From: Yoonia sediminilitoris
Lineage (GTDB): Bacteria; Pseudomonadota; Alphaproteobacteria; Rhodobacterales; Rhodobacteraceae
Reading direction: 5' to 3'
Assembly: GCF_003058085.1 (NCBI RefSeq)
Contig: NZ_QBUD01000004.1
Span: 218,835 to 282,834 of the forward strand
Length of the DNA stretch: 64,000 bases
Part shown: one piece after another, positions 1 through 7,937 of the stretch
How the letters are laid out: every line of letters starts with the position of its first letter
Numbering within the stretch: position 1 is the stretch's first letter
Program-made: the position numbers and the translations under genes
Notes under the pieces: generated by a model
The model's database searches: none
What the model saw: the letters and a program-made list of their open reading frames with translations, nothing else
Told to the model about the DNA's origin: nothing

Positions 1-27
1 TTCCTGACGCATTTGCGTGGTGGTCAT
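1..27 (-). CDS. Start of a leftward gene, probably a SIS-domain sugar-phosphate isomerase/deaminase (partial)
   Basis: Only nine codons are in the window, read leftward off the edge (MTTTQMRQE). An AGGAAG Shine-Dalgarno overlaps the stop codon of the GntR gene, so this is the next gene of the kinase-gntR operon. The short N-terminus resembles SIS-domain glucosamine-6-phosphate deaminase/isomerase-like proteins of Rhodobacteraceae. Such an enzyme would fit downstream of an amino-sugar kinase and an etherase. The identification rests on nine residues and context, so it is a guess about function; the start itself is well supported. Confidence 0.4.
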
Positions 28-36
28 ATGGTCTTC

Positions 37-795
37 CTACTCTTTGGCAAGGCGAAGTTCGGCCACGAAATTGTAAGCATCTCCGCGATAGATGGATTGG
101 GTGAATTCGACAACACGGCCGTCAGGCAGGTATGAGGTCCGCTCGATCCGCAGCCCCGCCATGCCGGGTGCGACGTCCAACAGCTTTGCAGTGTCGTCGG
201 CAAGGTTGATGGCTGAAATTTTCTGCAAGGCGCGCACGGGCCGCAGGCCGGACGCTTCAAGCACTTCGTAAAGCGAGCTTTCGACCAGCAAAGGGTCTGG
301 CAGCACCTCGGTCGACAGGGATGCACGTTCAATCGCCATCGGTTTATCGTCGGCGGCGCGAAGCCGCGCCAGCCGTGATACGGACGCATCGGGTGACAGT
401 GCCAAAGCCAGAACTTCATCAGGTGACGGCATGAAGATGCCACGCTCGAGCCAAGCGCTTGATGACATCATACCCCGGCGCGCCATATCCTCGCTGAACG
501 ACGTCAGCCGTGACAGGGACTGTTCGATTTTCGGGGTGTGAGATGCCACAAATGACCCTGACCCCTGCTTCTGAACGACAATGCCATCTTGGGCAAGCGA
601 CTGGATCGCCTTGCGGACCGTCACACGCGAAAGCCCCGTGATGCTCGCAATTTCGCGCTCCGGGGGCAAAGGGTTGCCTGCTTTCAAAAGCCCCTGATCA
701 ACCCCTTCGCTCAGACGTTTTCGCAATTGAACGTATCTTGGGCCGGCGTCCGGTTGCAGCCAGTTTTCAGGGCTGAGGAAATTCACAACGCTCAT
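37..795 (-). CDS. GntR-family (HutC/UTRA type) transcriptional regulator of the amino-sugar locus
   Basis: A 252-residue repressor-like protein. An N-terminal winged helix (about residues 15-80) carries PPEREIASITGLSRVTVRKA, the usual GntR recognition region. A UTRA-type effector domain follows (about 95-245). UTRA domains normally bind sugar phosphates or similar small ligands; NagR and similar proteins bind GlcNAc-6-P or GlcN-6-P. The start ATG overlaps the stop of the upstream kinase gene (ATGA), and the SIS gene follows after 9 bp, so all three are probably one transcript. An earlier in-frame start exists but would run through the kinase gene. Likely target: the repeated 17-bp element between the kinase and murQ genes. 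Family call is firm; ligand is inferred. Confidence 0.88.
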   Translation of the reverse strand: MSVVNFLSPENWLQPDAGPRYVQLRKRLSEGVDQGLLKAGNPLPPEREIASITGLSRVTVRKAIQSLAQDGIVVQKQGSGSFVASHTPKIEQSLSRLTSFSEDMARRGMMSSSAWLERGIFMPSPDEVLALALSPDASVSRLARLRAADDKPMAIERASLSTEVLPDPLLVESSLYEVLEASGLRPVRALQKISAINLADDTAKLLDVAPGMAGLRIERTSYLPDGRVVEFTQSIYRGDAYNFVAELRLAKE

Positions 796-1688
796 TGGCA
801 GTCCCCGGATGATTGCAAAAGAGCGGATTTTGCGAGTTGAAACGCGCCATCCAGCGCACTGCCCCGGCACGCGGTCTGCCCTGCAAGCACCCGCGTCGGC
901 AGATAGGCGGCATAATGCGGCCCGACACCACCTGTCAGGCAAACGGTGTCGCCGGGCGCAAAGCCCAATGCATCCAGGCAAAGTGCCAGATGATCCGCGC
1001 CGGTTTTCATGATGGCGCGCCCCCAAGGATCGCCAGTCGACGCGTCCGCTATGATCCTTGGGGCAAATGTGCCGAAATCGCCCGGTGTCGCAGTGACGCC
1101 GAATGCCACGACACGGCTTGGGTCATTGTCAAACATCGCAAACAAGGCAAGCGTCAGATCGGTGTGTTCGGCCAAACCGTCGTGGCACAAAAGGACCTGC
1201 TGCAATCCCGCACGCCCCAGCCACGCGCCGGATGCCTGATCCCCCAGTTGAAGCCCCCAGCCGCCGATGGTGCGGAAAGTACCGTCCGTCTTTGCGGCAG
1301 CAAAGGCACCGGTACCCACAGCCAGAACAAAGCCGTCTTCGCCGCCAAGTGCGCCGGTCAGGGCCGTGGGCCGATCATCCGTTACGGTCGTGTGTCCATA
1401 GGGCAAGGCGGCGGCGATGCGCGCACTGTCTTGCGGTGTCATAATGCCAGCAAGCCCCAAATGCGCCTGCGCCCGCTCCAATGTTTCAACCGCGACGCCC
1501 GCTTTGGCCGCTGCGGCATTCACTGTGCTGATGATGTTGGCAGTTGCCGCGCGGGCGTCAGAGGTCACGTTTGCTGCCCCACCGGTTGCCCCCGCAAGGA
1601 TACCTTGGGCCGCTGTGCCAATGGCCGCGCGACATCCCGTACCGCCACCATCGACAGCCACCAGCAATGTTTGAGTCGGATGCGTCAT
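792..1688 (-). CDS. BadF/BadG-family ATPase, predicted N-acetylglucosamine/N-acetylmuramate kinase
   Basis: A 298-residue member of the BadF/BadG/BcrA/BcrD ATPase fold. The N-terminus has the phosphate-binding motif VDGGGTGCRA (about residues 11-20), with AVGTGAFAA and LTGGVG as later nucleotide-site glycine loops. The family includes GlcNAc kinases and the MurK kinase of Clostridium, which phosphorylates both MurNAc and GlcNAc. A MurQ-like etherase lies divergently next door, so phosphorylation of an imported amino sugar is the best guess. AAAGG, 8 bp before ATG, is the ribosome site and lies inside the 17-bp repeat element. The gene overlaps gntR by 4 bp. Substrate not determined by sequence. 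Confidence 0.8.
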   Translation of the reverse strand: MTHPTQTLLVAVDGGGTGCRAAIGTAAQGILAGATGGAANVTSDARAATANIISTVNAAAAKAGVAVETLERAQAHLGLAGIMTPQDSARIAAALPYGHTTVTDDRPTALTGALGGEDGFVLAVGTGAFAAAKTDGTFRTIGGWGLQLGDQASGAWLGRAGLQQVLLCHDGLAEHTDLTLALFAMFDNDPSRVVAFGVTATPGDFGTFAPRIIADASTGDPWGRAIMKTGADHLALCLDALGFAPGDTVCLTGGVGPHYAAYLPTRVLAGQTACRGSALDGAFQLAKSALLQSSGDCQ

Positions 1689-1691
1689 TAG

Positions 1692-1820
1692 ATACCTTTA
1701 CAATACCTCTTCTTGGAAAGATAGCGCCATTTTGCGTTCATATATCGCAGCTTTTGCCTATCCACTATCAGAATTACAACATTTACATAATTTTGTGGAC
1801 AACAGGTCTTATAAAGGTAT
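1692..1820. promoter_or_regulatory. Divergent promoter region with a 17-bp element repeated in inverted orientation
   Basis: Reading leftward, 1708-1692 is AGGTATTGTAAAGGTAT. Reading rightward, 1804-1820 is AGGTCTTATAAAGGTAT. The two copies agree at 15 of 17 positions, face outward toward the kinase and murQ genes, and each contains two AGGTMT half-repeats 11 bp apart. The left copy ends 3 bp before the kinase ATG and covers its ribosome site; the right copy ends 24 bp before the murQ ATG. The arrangement suggests an operator for one regulator controlling both arms, most simply the GntR protein of this locus. The pattern is read directly; the binding protein is inferred. Confidence 0.55.
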
Positions 1821-1844
1821 TAGATTGATCCAAGGGGATTCTCT

Positions 1845-2747
1845 ATGCGCTTGCCGACCACAGAAACAGTGCCTGACGGACATGCTATTGATGCGTGTGC
1901 CCCGCTGGATGCCGTAGCGATGATGCTCGACGCCCAGCAGGCTGCTTTGGCCACCGTGCGCGCGGTGTCGGCCGAGATTGCACAAGGTGCAGTACTCATG
2001 GAATCGGCTGTCCGCGCGGGGCGCCACATTCATTATGCAGCCGCAGGCAGTTCGGGTTTGATGGCGCTTGCGGATGCGTGCGAACTGTCGGGCACATTCG
2101 GACTTCCGGCAAAAGCGATCCACATTCACATGGCAGGCGGCGTGCCCGTCGATGGGATCATGCCCGGCGATACAGAAGATGACATCGCGGCAGGCGAACA
2201 GGTTGCACAGCAAATGACGCCGGGCGATGTGCTCATTGTCCTGACGGCAAGCGGCAAGACGCCCTATGCCCTCGATATCGCGCACCGGGCCAAGGCGACA
2301 GGGGCAACTGTCATTGGTTTTGCAAATAACCCCGGCACACCATTGCTGGACATGGCTGATCTTCCGGTCTGTCTTGCCACCCCGCCCGAGGTGATTGCCG
2401 GATCAACCCGTCTTGGGGCCGGAACCGCGCAGAAAGTGGCATTGAACGTCATGTCCTCATTGATGGGGATTGGCTTGGGCCATGTCTTTCAGGGCCAGAT
2501 GGTCAATCTTGTCGCTGACAACACCAAACTTGTGGGGCGGGCTGAGGGTATCGTGGCACAGATTGCCGGCGTGCCGTTGCAGGTGGCCAAGGATGCGCTG
2601 GCGCGTACCAAAGGTGCGACCAAACCGGCCATTCTTGTCGCGTCAGGCAGTGCGCCTGAAGAGGCACTACAGCTTTTGGCCATACATCAGGGCCATCTGG
2701 CCCCTTGCTTTCAATCACTGAAGTCCAACCAAAACCAAATCGTATAA
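1845..2747 (+). CDS. murQ: MurQ-like N-acetylmuramic acid 6-phosphate etherase
   Basis: A 300-residue SIS-domain protein close in length to E. coli MurQ, which cleaves the lactyl ether of MurNAc-6-P to GlcNAc-6-P and D-lactate. Visible family marks are TTE near residue 5, the AAGSSGLMALADACELSGTF region that holds the catalytic glutamate (E about 82), LIVLTASGKTPY, and GSTRLGAGTAQKVALN. AAGGGGA before the ATG supports this start. It opens the rightward operon with a sugar ABC transporter, and a BadF-type kinase lies divergently. The set can be read as import, phosphorylation and ether cleavage of MurNAc or a related amino sugar. Family is clear; exact substrate is inferred. Confidence 0.85.
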   Translation: MRLPTTETVPDGHAIDACAPLDAVAMMLDAQQAALATVRAVSAEIAQGAVLMESAVRAGRHIHYAAAGSSGLMALADACELSGTFGLPAKAIHIHMAGGVPVDGIMPGDTEDDIAAGEQVAQQMTPGDVLIVLTASGKTPYALDIAHRAKATGATVIGFANNPGTPLLDMADLPVCLATPPEVIAGSTRLGAGTAQKVALNVMSSLMGIGLGHVFQGQMVNLVADNTKLVGRAEGIVAQIAGVPLQVAKDALARTKGATKPAILVASGSAPEEALQLLAIHQGHLAPCFQSLKSNQNQIV

Positions 2748-2761
2748 TAAGGGAGAATAAC

Positions 2762-4015
2762 ATGACAAAGTCCAAATTCATCGGGGCCATGCTTGCCACA
2801 ACATTTATCGCAGGCACTGCCAACGCGCAGGATGTCACGCTGACCATCGAAAGCTGGCGCAATGATGACCTGGCGATCTGGCAAAACGAAATCATTCCAG
2901 CATTTGAAGCTGCGCACCCGGGTATCAAGCTGAACTTCACCCCTTCTGCACCCGCAGAATACAACGCTGTTCTGAATTCCAAACTGGATGCAGGGTCGGC
3001 GGGCGATATCATCACCTGCCGTCCGTTTGATGCGTCGCTGGCGCTGTTCGAGGCAGGACATCTGGCCGATATCACCGACATTGAAGGCATGGCGAATTTC
3101 TCTCCTGTCGCCAAGTCAGGCTGGAGCACGGATGACGCCTCCGTACAATTCTGCGTCCCCATGGCATCAGTCATTCATGGCTTTATCTACAACAAGGAGG
3201 CGTTTGACGAACTGGGTATCGCAGAGCCAACGACCGAAGCCGAGTTCTTTGCCGCGTTGGACAAGATCAAAGAGGACGGCAGCTATATCCCGATGGCGAT
3301 GGGCACCAATGACCAGTGGGAAGCGGCCACGATGGGTTATAACAACATCGGGCCAAACTACTGGAAAGGCGAAGAGGGGCGCCTGGCGCTTCTGTCGGGT
3401 GAGCAGAAACTGACGGATGAGCCATGGGTGGCGCCGTACCGTCAACTGGCTAAATGGGGCGCATATCTGGGGGACGGGTTCGAGGCCCAGACATATCCTG
3501 ACAGCCAGAATATCTTTACCCTTGGCCGCGCGGCGATCTATCCAACCGGATCTTGGGAAATTTCGGGCTTCAATGGATTGGCCGACTTTGAAATGGGTGC
3601 ATTCTATCCGCCGGTGCAGAATGCAGGCGATACCTGCTATATCTCTGACCATACCGACATCGGGATCGGGATGAACGCGGCAACAGCAAACCCGGAAGCC
3701 GCCAAGACCTTTCTGAACTGGGTGGGTTCGCCGGAGTTTGCGACGATCTTTGCCAATGCGCTGCCGGGCTTCTTCCCGCTGTCTTCCACGCCGGTAACGC
3801 TGGAAGATCCACTGGCGCAGGAATTCATTTCTTGGCGCGGTGAATGCGAAAGCTCGATCCGGTCAACATATCAGATCCTGTCGCGCGGCACGCCGAACCT
3901 TGAAAATGATACATGGAACGCGTCGGTGGCTGTGATCAAGGGCGAAGAGAGCCCCGAGGACGCAGGCAAGCGCCTGCAGGAAGGCCTGGCAAGCTGGTAC
4001 GACCCGCAAAAGTAA
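2762..4015 (+). CDS. Extracellular solute-binding protein of a CUT1 sugar ABC transporter
   Basis: A 417-residue periplasmic binding protein (bacterial solute-binding family 1). The signal peptide is about residues 1-22, ending ANAQ. The mature part starts DVTLTIESWRNDD, typical of sugar-binding proteins, with a conserved GRAAIYPTGSWE segment in the second half. AGGGAGA precedes the ATG; an upstream in-frame start inside murQ lacks a ribosome site and would bury the signal peptide. It is 14 bp after murQ and is followed by two permeases. The ligand is unknown; context favours an amino sugar or a peptidoglycan-derived sugar. Confidence 0.88.
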   Translation: MTKSKFIGAMLATTFIAGTANAQDVTLTIESWRNDDLAIWQNEIIPAFEAAHPGIKLNFTPSAPAEYNAVLNSKLDAGSAGDIITCRPFDASLALFEAGHLADITDIEGMANFSPVAKSGWSTDDASVQFCVPMASVIHGFIYNKEAFDELGIAEPTTEAEFFAALDKIKEDGSYIPMAMGTNDQWEAATMGYNNIGPNYWKGEEGRLALLSGEQKLTDEPWVAPYRQLAKWGAYLGDGFEAQTYPDSQNIFTLGRAAIYPTGSWEISGFNGLADFEMGAFYPPVQNAGDTCYISDHTDIGIGMNAATANPEAAKTFLNWVGSPEFATIFANALPGFFPLSSTPVTLEDPLAQEFISWRGECESSIRSTYQILSRGTPNLENDTWNASVAVIKGEESPEDAGKRLQEGLASWYDPQK

Positions 4016-4096
4016 GTCCTGAACCTGCGCGCCGGGCGGCACATGCCCTACCGGCGCGCATCCCCATCACACCAGTCGCAAACGTCAGGATTCCCC

Positions 4097-5023
4097 ATGG
4101 CAGTGGAGCCGCAAAAACCAAAGTTCAGATGGCACATTGTCGTTTTTCTGGCGCCTGCGGTGCTGGTCTATACGGCGGTGATGATCTATCCGCTGTTCAA
4201 CACGCTGCGGCTATCGCTGTTTACAGAAGTGGACCAAACCCGCGTGTTTGTGGGTTTGCAGAACTTTCGGACACTGTTTGGTGAAACGGTCTGGTCGAAC
4301 CAGTTCTGGAATGCTCTTGGCAACAACTTCTGGTTCTTCGTGGTCCATATGCTGGTGCAAAATCCCATCGGCATCGCGCTCGCGGCAATCCTGAGTCACC
4401 CAAGGCTGCGCTTTGCTGCCTTCTACCGCTCCGCGATCTTTATCCCCACGATCCTTAGCTTTGTAATCGTCGGCTTCGCATGGAAGCTGATCCTGTCGCC
4501 AATCTGGGGCATCGCGCCGGGGATGCTGGACGCGGTCGGCCTGAAATCGCTTTACGCACCTTGGCTCGGCAAGGAAGCATACGCGCTGACGACGTTGTCA
4601 TTGGTGTCTGTCTGGCAATTTGTGGGCATCCCGATGATGCTGATTTACGCTGCACTCCTGTCGATTCCGGACGAAATCCTTGAGGCGGCCGAAGTCGAGG
4701 GAATCACCGGCCTGTCCGCATTCTGGAAAATCAAGCTGCCCCTGATCCTGCCGTCGATCGGAATCATTTCGATCCTGACATTTGTTGCCAACTTCAATGC
4801 TTTCGATCTGATCTATGCCGCACAGGGCGCGCTGGCAGGGCCGGACTTTTCGACCGATATTCTGGGCACGTTCATGTACCGCACGTTCTTTGGCTTCCAG
4901 CTGCAACTAGGCGACCCGCACATGGGGTCCACCATCGCGTCGGCCATGTTTGCCATCATCCTCATCGGTGTGTGCCTGTATCTGTTCGGGATTCAGTCGC
5001 GCATGCGCCGCTATCAGTTCTGA
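4097..5023 (+). CDS. Sugar ABC transporter permease (MalF/UgpA type)
   Basis: A 308-residue inner-membrane permease. The first membrane segment is about residues 15-37 (VVFLAPAVLVYTAVMIYPLF), typical of the MalF/UgpA subfamily, with five further hydrophobic segments. The EAA loop reads EAAEVEGITGLSAFWKIKLP (about residues 198-217), the contact point for the ATPase. AGGA 6 bp before ATG 4097 was preferred over an earlier in-frame start. Encoded just after the binding protein and 10 bp before the second permease; the two should form the membrane heterodimer. Confidence 0.88.
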   Translation: MAVEPQKPKFRWHIVVFLAPAVLVYTAVMIYPLFNTLRLSLFTEVDQTRVFVGLQNFRTLFGETVWSNQFWNALGNNFWFFVVHMLVQNPIGIALAAILSHPRLRFAAFYRSAIFIPTILSFVIVGFAWKLILSPIWGIAPGMLDAVGLKSLYAPWLGKEAYALTTLSLVSVWQFVGIPMMLIYAALLSIPDEILEAAEVEGITGLSAFWKIKLPLILPSIGIISILTFVANFNAFDLIYAAQGALAGPDFSTDILGTFMYRTFFGFQLQLGDPHMGSTIASAMFAIILIGVCLYLFGIQSRMRRYQF

Positions 5024-5033
5024 GGAGATTGAT

Positions 5034-5873
5034 ATGACTATTGCCCGCCAGAACCGCCTGAATACAGCCGCCGCACATGGCGCCCTGATCCTCTATACGT
5101 TAATCGCGCTGTTTCCGGTTTTTGTGATCGTGATCAACAGCTTCAAGACCCGCAAAGCGATCTTTCGCGAACCATTGGCCTTGCCTGACGCCGACAGTTT
5201 TTCACTGATCGGTTACGAGACCGTTCTGAAGCAAGGGGATTTTTTCCTGTACTTTCAGAACTCGATGATCGTCACGGTAGGGTCGTTGTTCTTCATTTTG
5301 TTGTTCGGTGCGATGGCGGCATTTGCGCTGGCTGAATATCGTTTCAGGGGCAATCTTCTGATGGGTCTGTATCTGGCATTGGGGATCATGATCCCCATTC
5401 GGATCGGGACTGTCGCCATTCTTGAAATGATGGTGCAGACCGGCCTTGTGAATACGCTCTGGGCTCTGATCCTTGTCTATACGGCCCAAGGGCTTCCGCT
5501 GGCTGTTTTTATCCTCTCCGAATTCATGCGGCAGGTCAGCGATGACCTGAAAAACGCGGGCCGCATTGACGGTCTGTCGGAATATCGCATCTTTTTCCGG
5601 CTCGTCCTGCCGCTTGTCCGGCCAGCGATGGCAACGGTTGCGGTCTTTAACATGATTCCCATCTGGAACGACCTGTGGTTTCCGCTGATCCTGGCGCCCG
5701 CAGAAGAGGTCAAGACGCTGACGCTGGGCAGTCAGGTTTTCATTGGCCAGTTTGTGACCGACTGGAACGCTGTTCTATCCGCCCTTTCCCTTGCCATTCT
5801 GCCAGTCATGGTACTTTACGTGATCTTTTCGCGCCAACTGATCAGGGGTATCACTTCGGGGGCAGTGAAATGA
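5034..5873 (+). CDS. Sugar ABC transporter permease (MalG/UgpE type)
   Basis: A 279-residue permease of the MalG/UgpE subfamily. An N-terminal membrane helix (about residues 13-35) is followed by the NSFKTRKAIFREP segment usual for this family. The EAA-type loop is KNAGRIDGLSEYRIFFRLVL (about residues 179-198), and the C-terminal helix ends in SGAVK. GAGGAG precedes the ATG at 5034. Its stop overlaps the start of the oxidoreductase gene (ATGA), which points to translational coupling within the operon. Confidence 0.88.
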   Translation: MTIARQNRLNTAAAHGALILYTLIALFPVFVIVINSFKTRKAIFREPLALPDADSFSLIGYETVLKQGDFFLYFQNSMIVTVGSLFFILLFGAMAAFALAEYRFRGNLLMGLYLALGIMIPIRIGTVAILEMMVQTGLVNTLWALILVYTAQGLPLAVFILSEFMRQVSDDLKNAGRIDGLSEYRIFFRLVLPLVRPAMATVAVFNMIPIWNDLWFPLILAPAEEVKTLTLGSQVFIGQFVTDWNAVLSALSLAILPVMVLYVIFSRQLIRGITSGAVK

Positions 5874-6895
5874 GGGTACTTGTCGCAGGCCTTGGCAATA
5901 TGGGGCGCAGCCATGCGCTTGCCTATCACGCGCATCCAAACGCCGAAATTGTGGGTTTGGTGAACCGTTCTGATGTGGATTTGCCCGCGGAACTTGCGGG
6001 CTATCGGCGCTTTCGAACTTTCGAACAGGGTCTTGCGTTGAAACCTGATCTGGTTTGCATCGCGACCTATTCCGACAGTCACGCGGACTATGCCATTGCG
6101 GCGATGGAGGCAGGGGCTGACGTTTTTGTCGAAAAGCCGCTGGCTTCGGCGGTTGCAGACGCACAGCGTGTTGTCGCCACTGCCAAACGGCTGAACCGCA
6201 AGCTGGTTGTTGGCTATATCCTGCGTCATCACCCCAGTTGGCAAAGGTTGATTGCCGAGGCGCGTGGTTTGGGTGGCCCTTTCGTTTTTCGTATGAACCT
6301 GAACCAGCAGTCGACCGGACCCACTTGGGAAACACACAAGGCATTGATGCAAAGCACCAGCCCGCTTGTTGATTGCGGCGTGCATTACGTGGATGTGATG
6401 TGCCAGATCACCGACGCCCCACCCGTCAGGGTGAGCGGCATGGGACTGCGCCTTTCGGATGAACTTGCGCCGGATATGTATAACTATGGCCAGTTGCAGG
6501 TTTGGTTTTCTGACGGCTCTGTCGGCTGGTACGAGGCAGGTTGGGGCCCGATGATGTCTGAAACAGCCTTTTTCGTGAAAGATGTGGTATCGCCCAACGG
6601 GGCGGTTTCCATCACGGATGGCAACAAGGGCGCATCGGACGATGTTGACGGCCATACCAAGGTCGGTGGCATTCTGGTGCATCGCCCAAGCTGCGACCAA
6701 CTGATCGAGATGCCCGATGAACCCGGCCATCAGGCACTTTGTGATGCTGAGCAGGCGTTCATGATCAATGCAATCTTGCAGGACATAGATCTGACACGAC
6801 ACATGAATGATGCGGTGCAATCCTTGGCCATTTGTCTGGCGGCGGATGAAAGCATCCGCACGGGTCACCCCATAGAACTAGGAGCCGCGCAATGA
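5870..6895 (+). CDS. Gfo/Idh/MocA-family NAD(P)-dependent oxidoreductase
   Basis: A 341-residue dehydrogenase. The N-terminal Rossmann motif GLGNMGRSHALAYH (about residues 7-20) binds NAD(P). VEKPLA near residue 92 holds the lysine of the family EKP motif, and CGVHYVDVM near residue 170 holds the usual catalytic histidine region. It overlaps the permease upstream and the ATPase downstream by ATGA junctions at both ends, so it is a true operon member. Gfo/Idh enzymes oxidise or reduce sugar hydroxyls or act on anhydro-sugars; here it may prepare the imported sugar before or after phosphorylation. The reaction cannot be read from the sequence. Confidence 0.82.
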   Translation: MRVLVAGLGNMGRSHALAYHAHPNAEIVGLVNRSDVDLPAELAGYRRFRTFEQGLALKPDLVCIATYSDSHADYAIAAMEAGADVFVEKPLASAVADAQRVVATAKRLNRKLVVGYILRHHPSWQRLIAEARGLGGPFVFRMNLNQQSTGPTWETHKALMQSTSPLVDCGVHYVDVMCQITDAPPVRVSGMGLRLSDELAPDMYNYGQLQVWFSDGSVGWYEAGWGPMMSETAFFVKDVVSPNGAVSITDGNKGASDDVDGHTKVGGILVHRPSCDQLIEMPDEPGHQALCDAEQAFMINAILQDIDLTRHMNDAVQSLAICLAADESIRTGHPIELGAAQ

Positions 6896-7899
6896 CCGCC
6901 CTGACCCTGACCAATGTCTGCAAGTCTTTCGGGGATGTTGAAGTCCTGTCGGATATCAACCTGACCGTTGAAGACGGTGAATTTGTGGTTTTTGTCGGTC
7001 CGTCCGGCTGCGGCAAATCTACTTTGCTGCGGGTGATCGCAGGGCTTGAGGATGCCTCGGCGGGAACCGTTGAAATCGGCGGTCAGGTGGTAAACCACAT
7101 CCCGCCCGCCAAGCGTGGGATCGCAATGGTGTTTCAGTCCTATGCGCTCTACCCTCATCTGAGCGTGCGCGACAATATGGCGTTGGGATTAAAGCAGGAA
7201 AAGCAGCCAAAATCGGTGATTGAGGCACGGGTCGACAAGGCGGTGCAGATGCTTGATCTGGGCGCCTATGTTGACCGCCGCCCGTCCGATCTGTCGGGGG
7301 GACAGCGCCAGCGGGTTGCCATCGGGCGCGCGATTGTCCGCGAACCAAAGCTGTTCTTGTTCGATGAACCGCTGTCAAATCTGGACGCGGCTTTGCGCAT
7401 GAATACCCGCATTGAAATTGCGGAACTGCATCGCACGCTGAGTGCGTCCATGATTTATGTGACCCACGACCAGACCGAGGCCATGACGCTTGCGGACAAG
7501 ATCGTCGTTCTGCGGGATGGCCGCGTTGAACAGGTGGGCACTCCGATGGAATTATACAATAATCCCACCAACAGGTTTGTAGCCGGTTTTCTGGGTTCAC
7601 CTGCGATGAATTTCCTCACAAAAGCGCCAGTGGATATACCGCCCGGCGGCACCCTCGGGGTCCGTCCAGAGCATCTGCGGCTGGTACAGACCGGGCGCGT
7701 CAATGGACGGGTCACGCATGTTGAACGGCTGGGCGGTGACACCAACCTGTTGGTCGTCACGGACCAGGACGAAACCGTCACGGTGCGCCTGTTCGGGCAG
7801 GACCCGACTGCCGTGGGCGACATTGTCGGACTGGATTTTGATGACGCCAATGCCTTTGTCTTTGACGTGGATGGTCAACGCGTCCCTTTTGGGCGGTGA
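6892..7899 (+). CDS. ugpC: Sugar ABC transporter ATP-binding protein (UgpC/MalK type)
   Basis: A 335-residue ATPase with Walker A GPSGCGKST (about residues 38-46), Q-loop near VFQSYALYP, signature LSGGQRQRVAIGRA, Walker B LFLFDEPLSNLD and an H-loop in YVTHDQTEAMTLADK. The last 100 residues form the TOBE/OB regulatory domain of the UgpC/MalK group. It closes the sugar operon. Such ATPases sometimes serve several permeases; here it is encoded with its own pair, so dedicated use is likely. The symbol follows the subfamily name and does not imply glycerol-phosphate uptake. Confidence 0.9.
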   Translation: MTALTLTNVCKSFGDVEVLSDINLTVEDGEFVVFVGPSGCGKSTLLRVIAGLEDASAGTVEIGGQVVNHIPPAKRGIAMVFQSYALYPHLSVRDNMALGLKQEKQPKSVIEARVDKAVQMLDLGAYVDRRPSDLSGGQRQRVAIGRAIVREPKLFLFDEPLSNLDAALRMNTRIEIAELHRTLSASMIYVTHDQTEAMTLADKIVVLRDGRVEQVGTPMELYNNPTNRFVAGFLGSPAMNFLTKAPVDIPPGGTLGVRPEHLRLVQTGRVNGRVTHVERLGGDTNLLVVTDQDETVTVRLFGQDPTAVGDIVGLDFDDANAFVFDVDGQRVPFGR

Positions 7900-7927
7900 A
7901 TTGCGCAACAGGCACGTTACACCGCCC
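7891..7927. terminator. Possible bidirectional hairpin between convergent ugpC and usp
   Basis: GGGCGGTG at 7891-7898 pairs perfectly with CACCGCCC at 7920-7927 across a 21-nt loop. It overlaps the end of the sugar operon and lies just past the stop of the leftward usp gene. There is no U-tract on either side, so function as an intrinsic terminator is uncertain. Confidence 0.35.
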
Positions 7928-7937
7928 CCCACCCCTT

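Noticed and set aside
2503..3174. A 223-residue leftward reading frame across the murQ/binding-protein junction
   Set aside because: It is antisense to two well-supported genes, has no ribosome site and no family pattern; high G+C makes long antisense frames common.
5816..6868. A 350-residue leftward frame opposite the Gfo/Idh gene
   Set aside because: It mirrors codon structure of the real gene and shows no recognisable domain; the rightward gene has cofactor and catalytic motifs and ATGA junctions.
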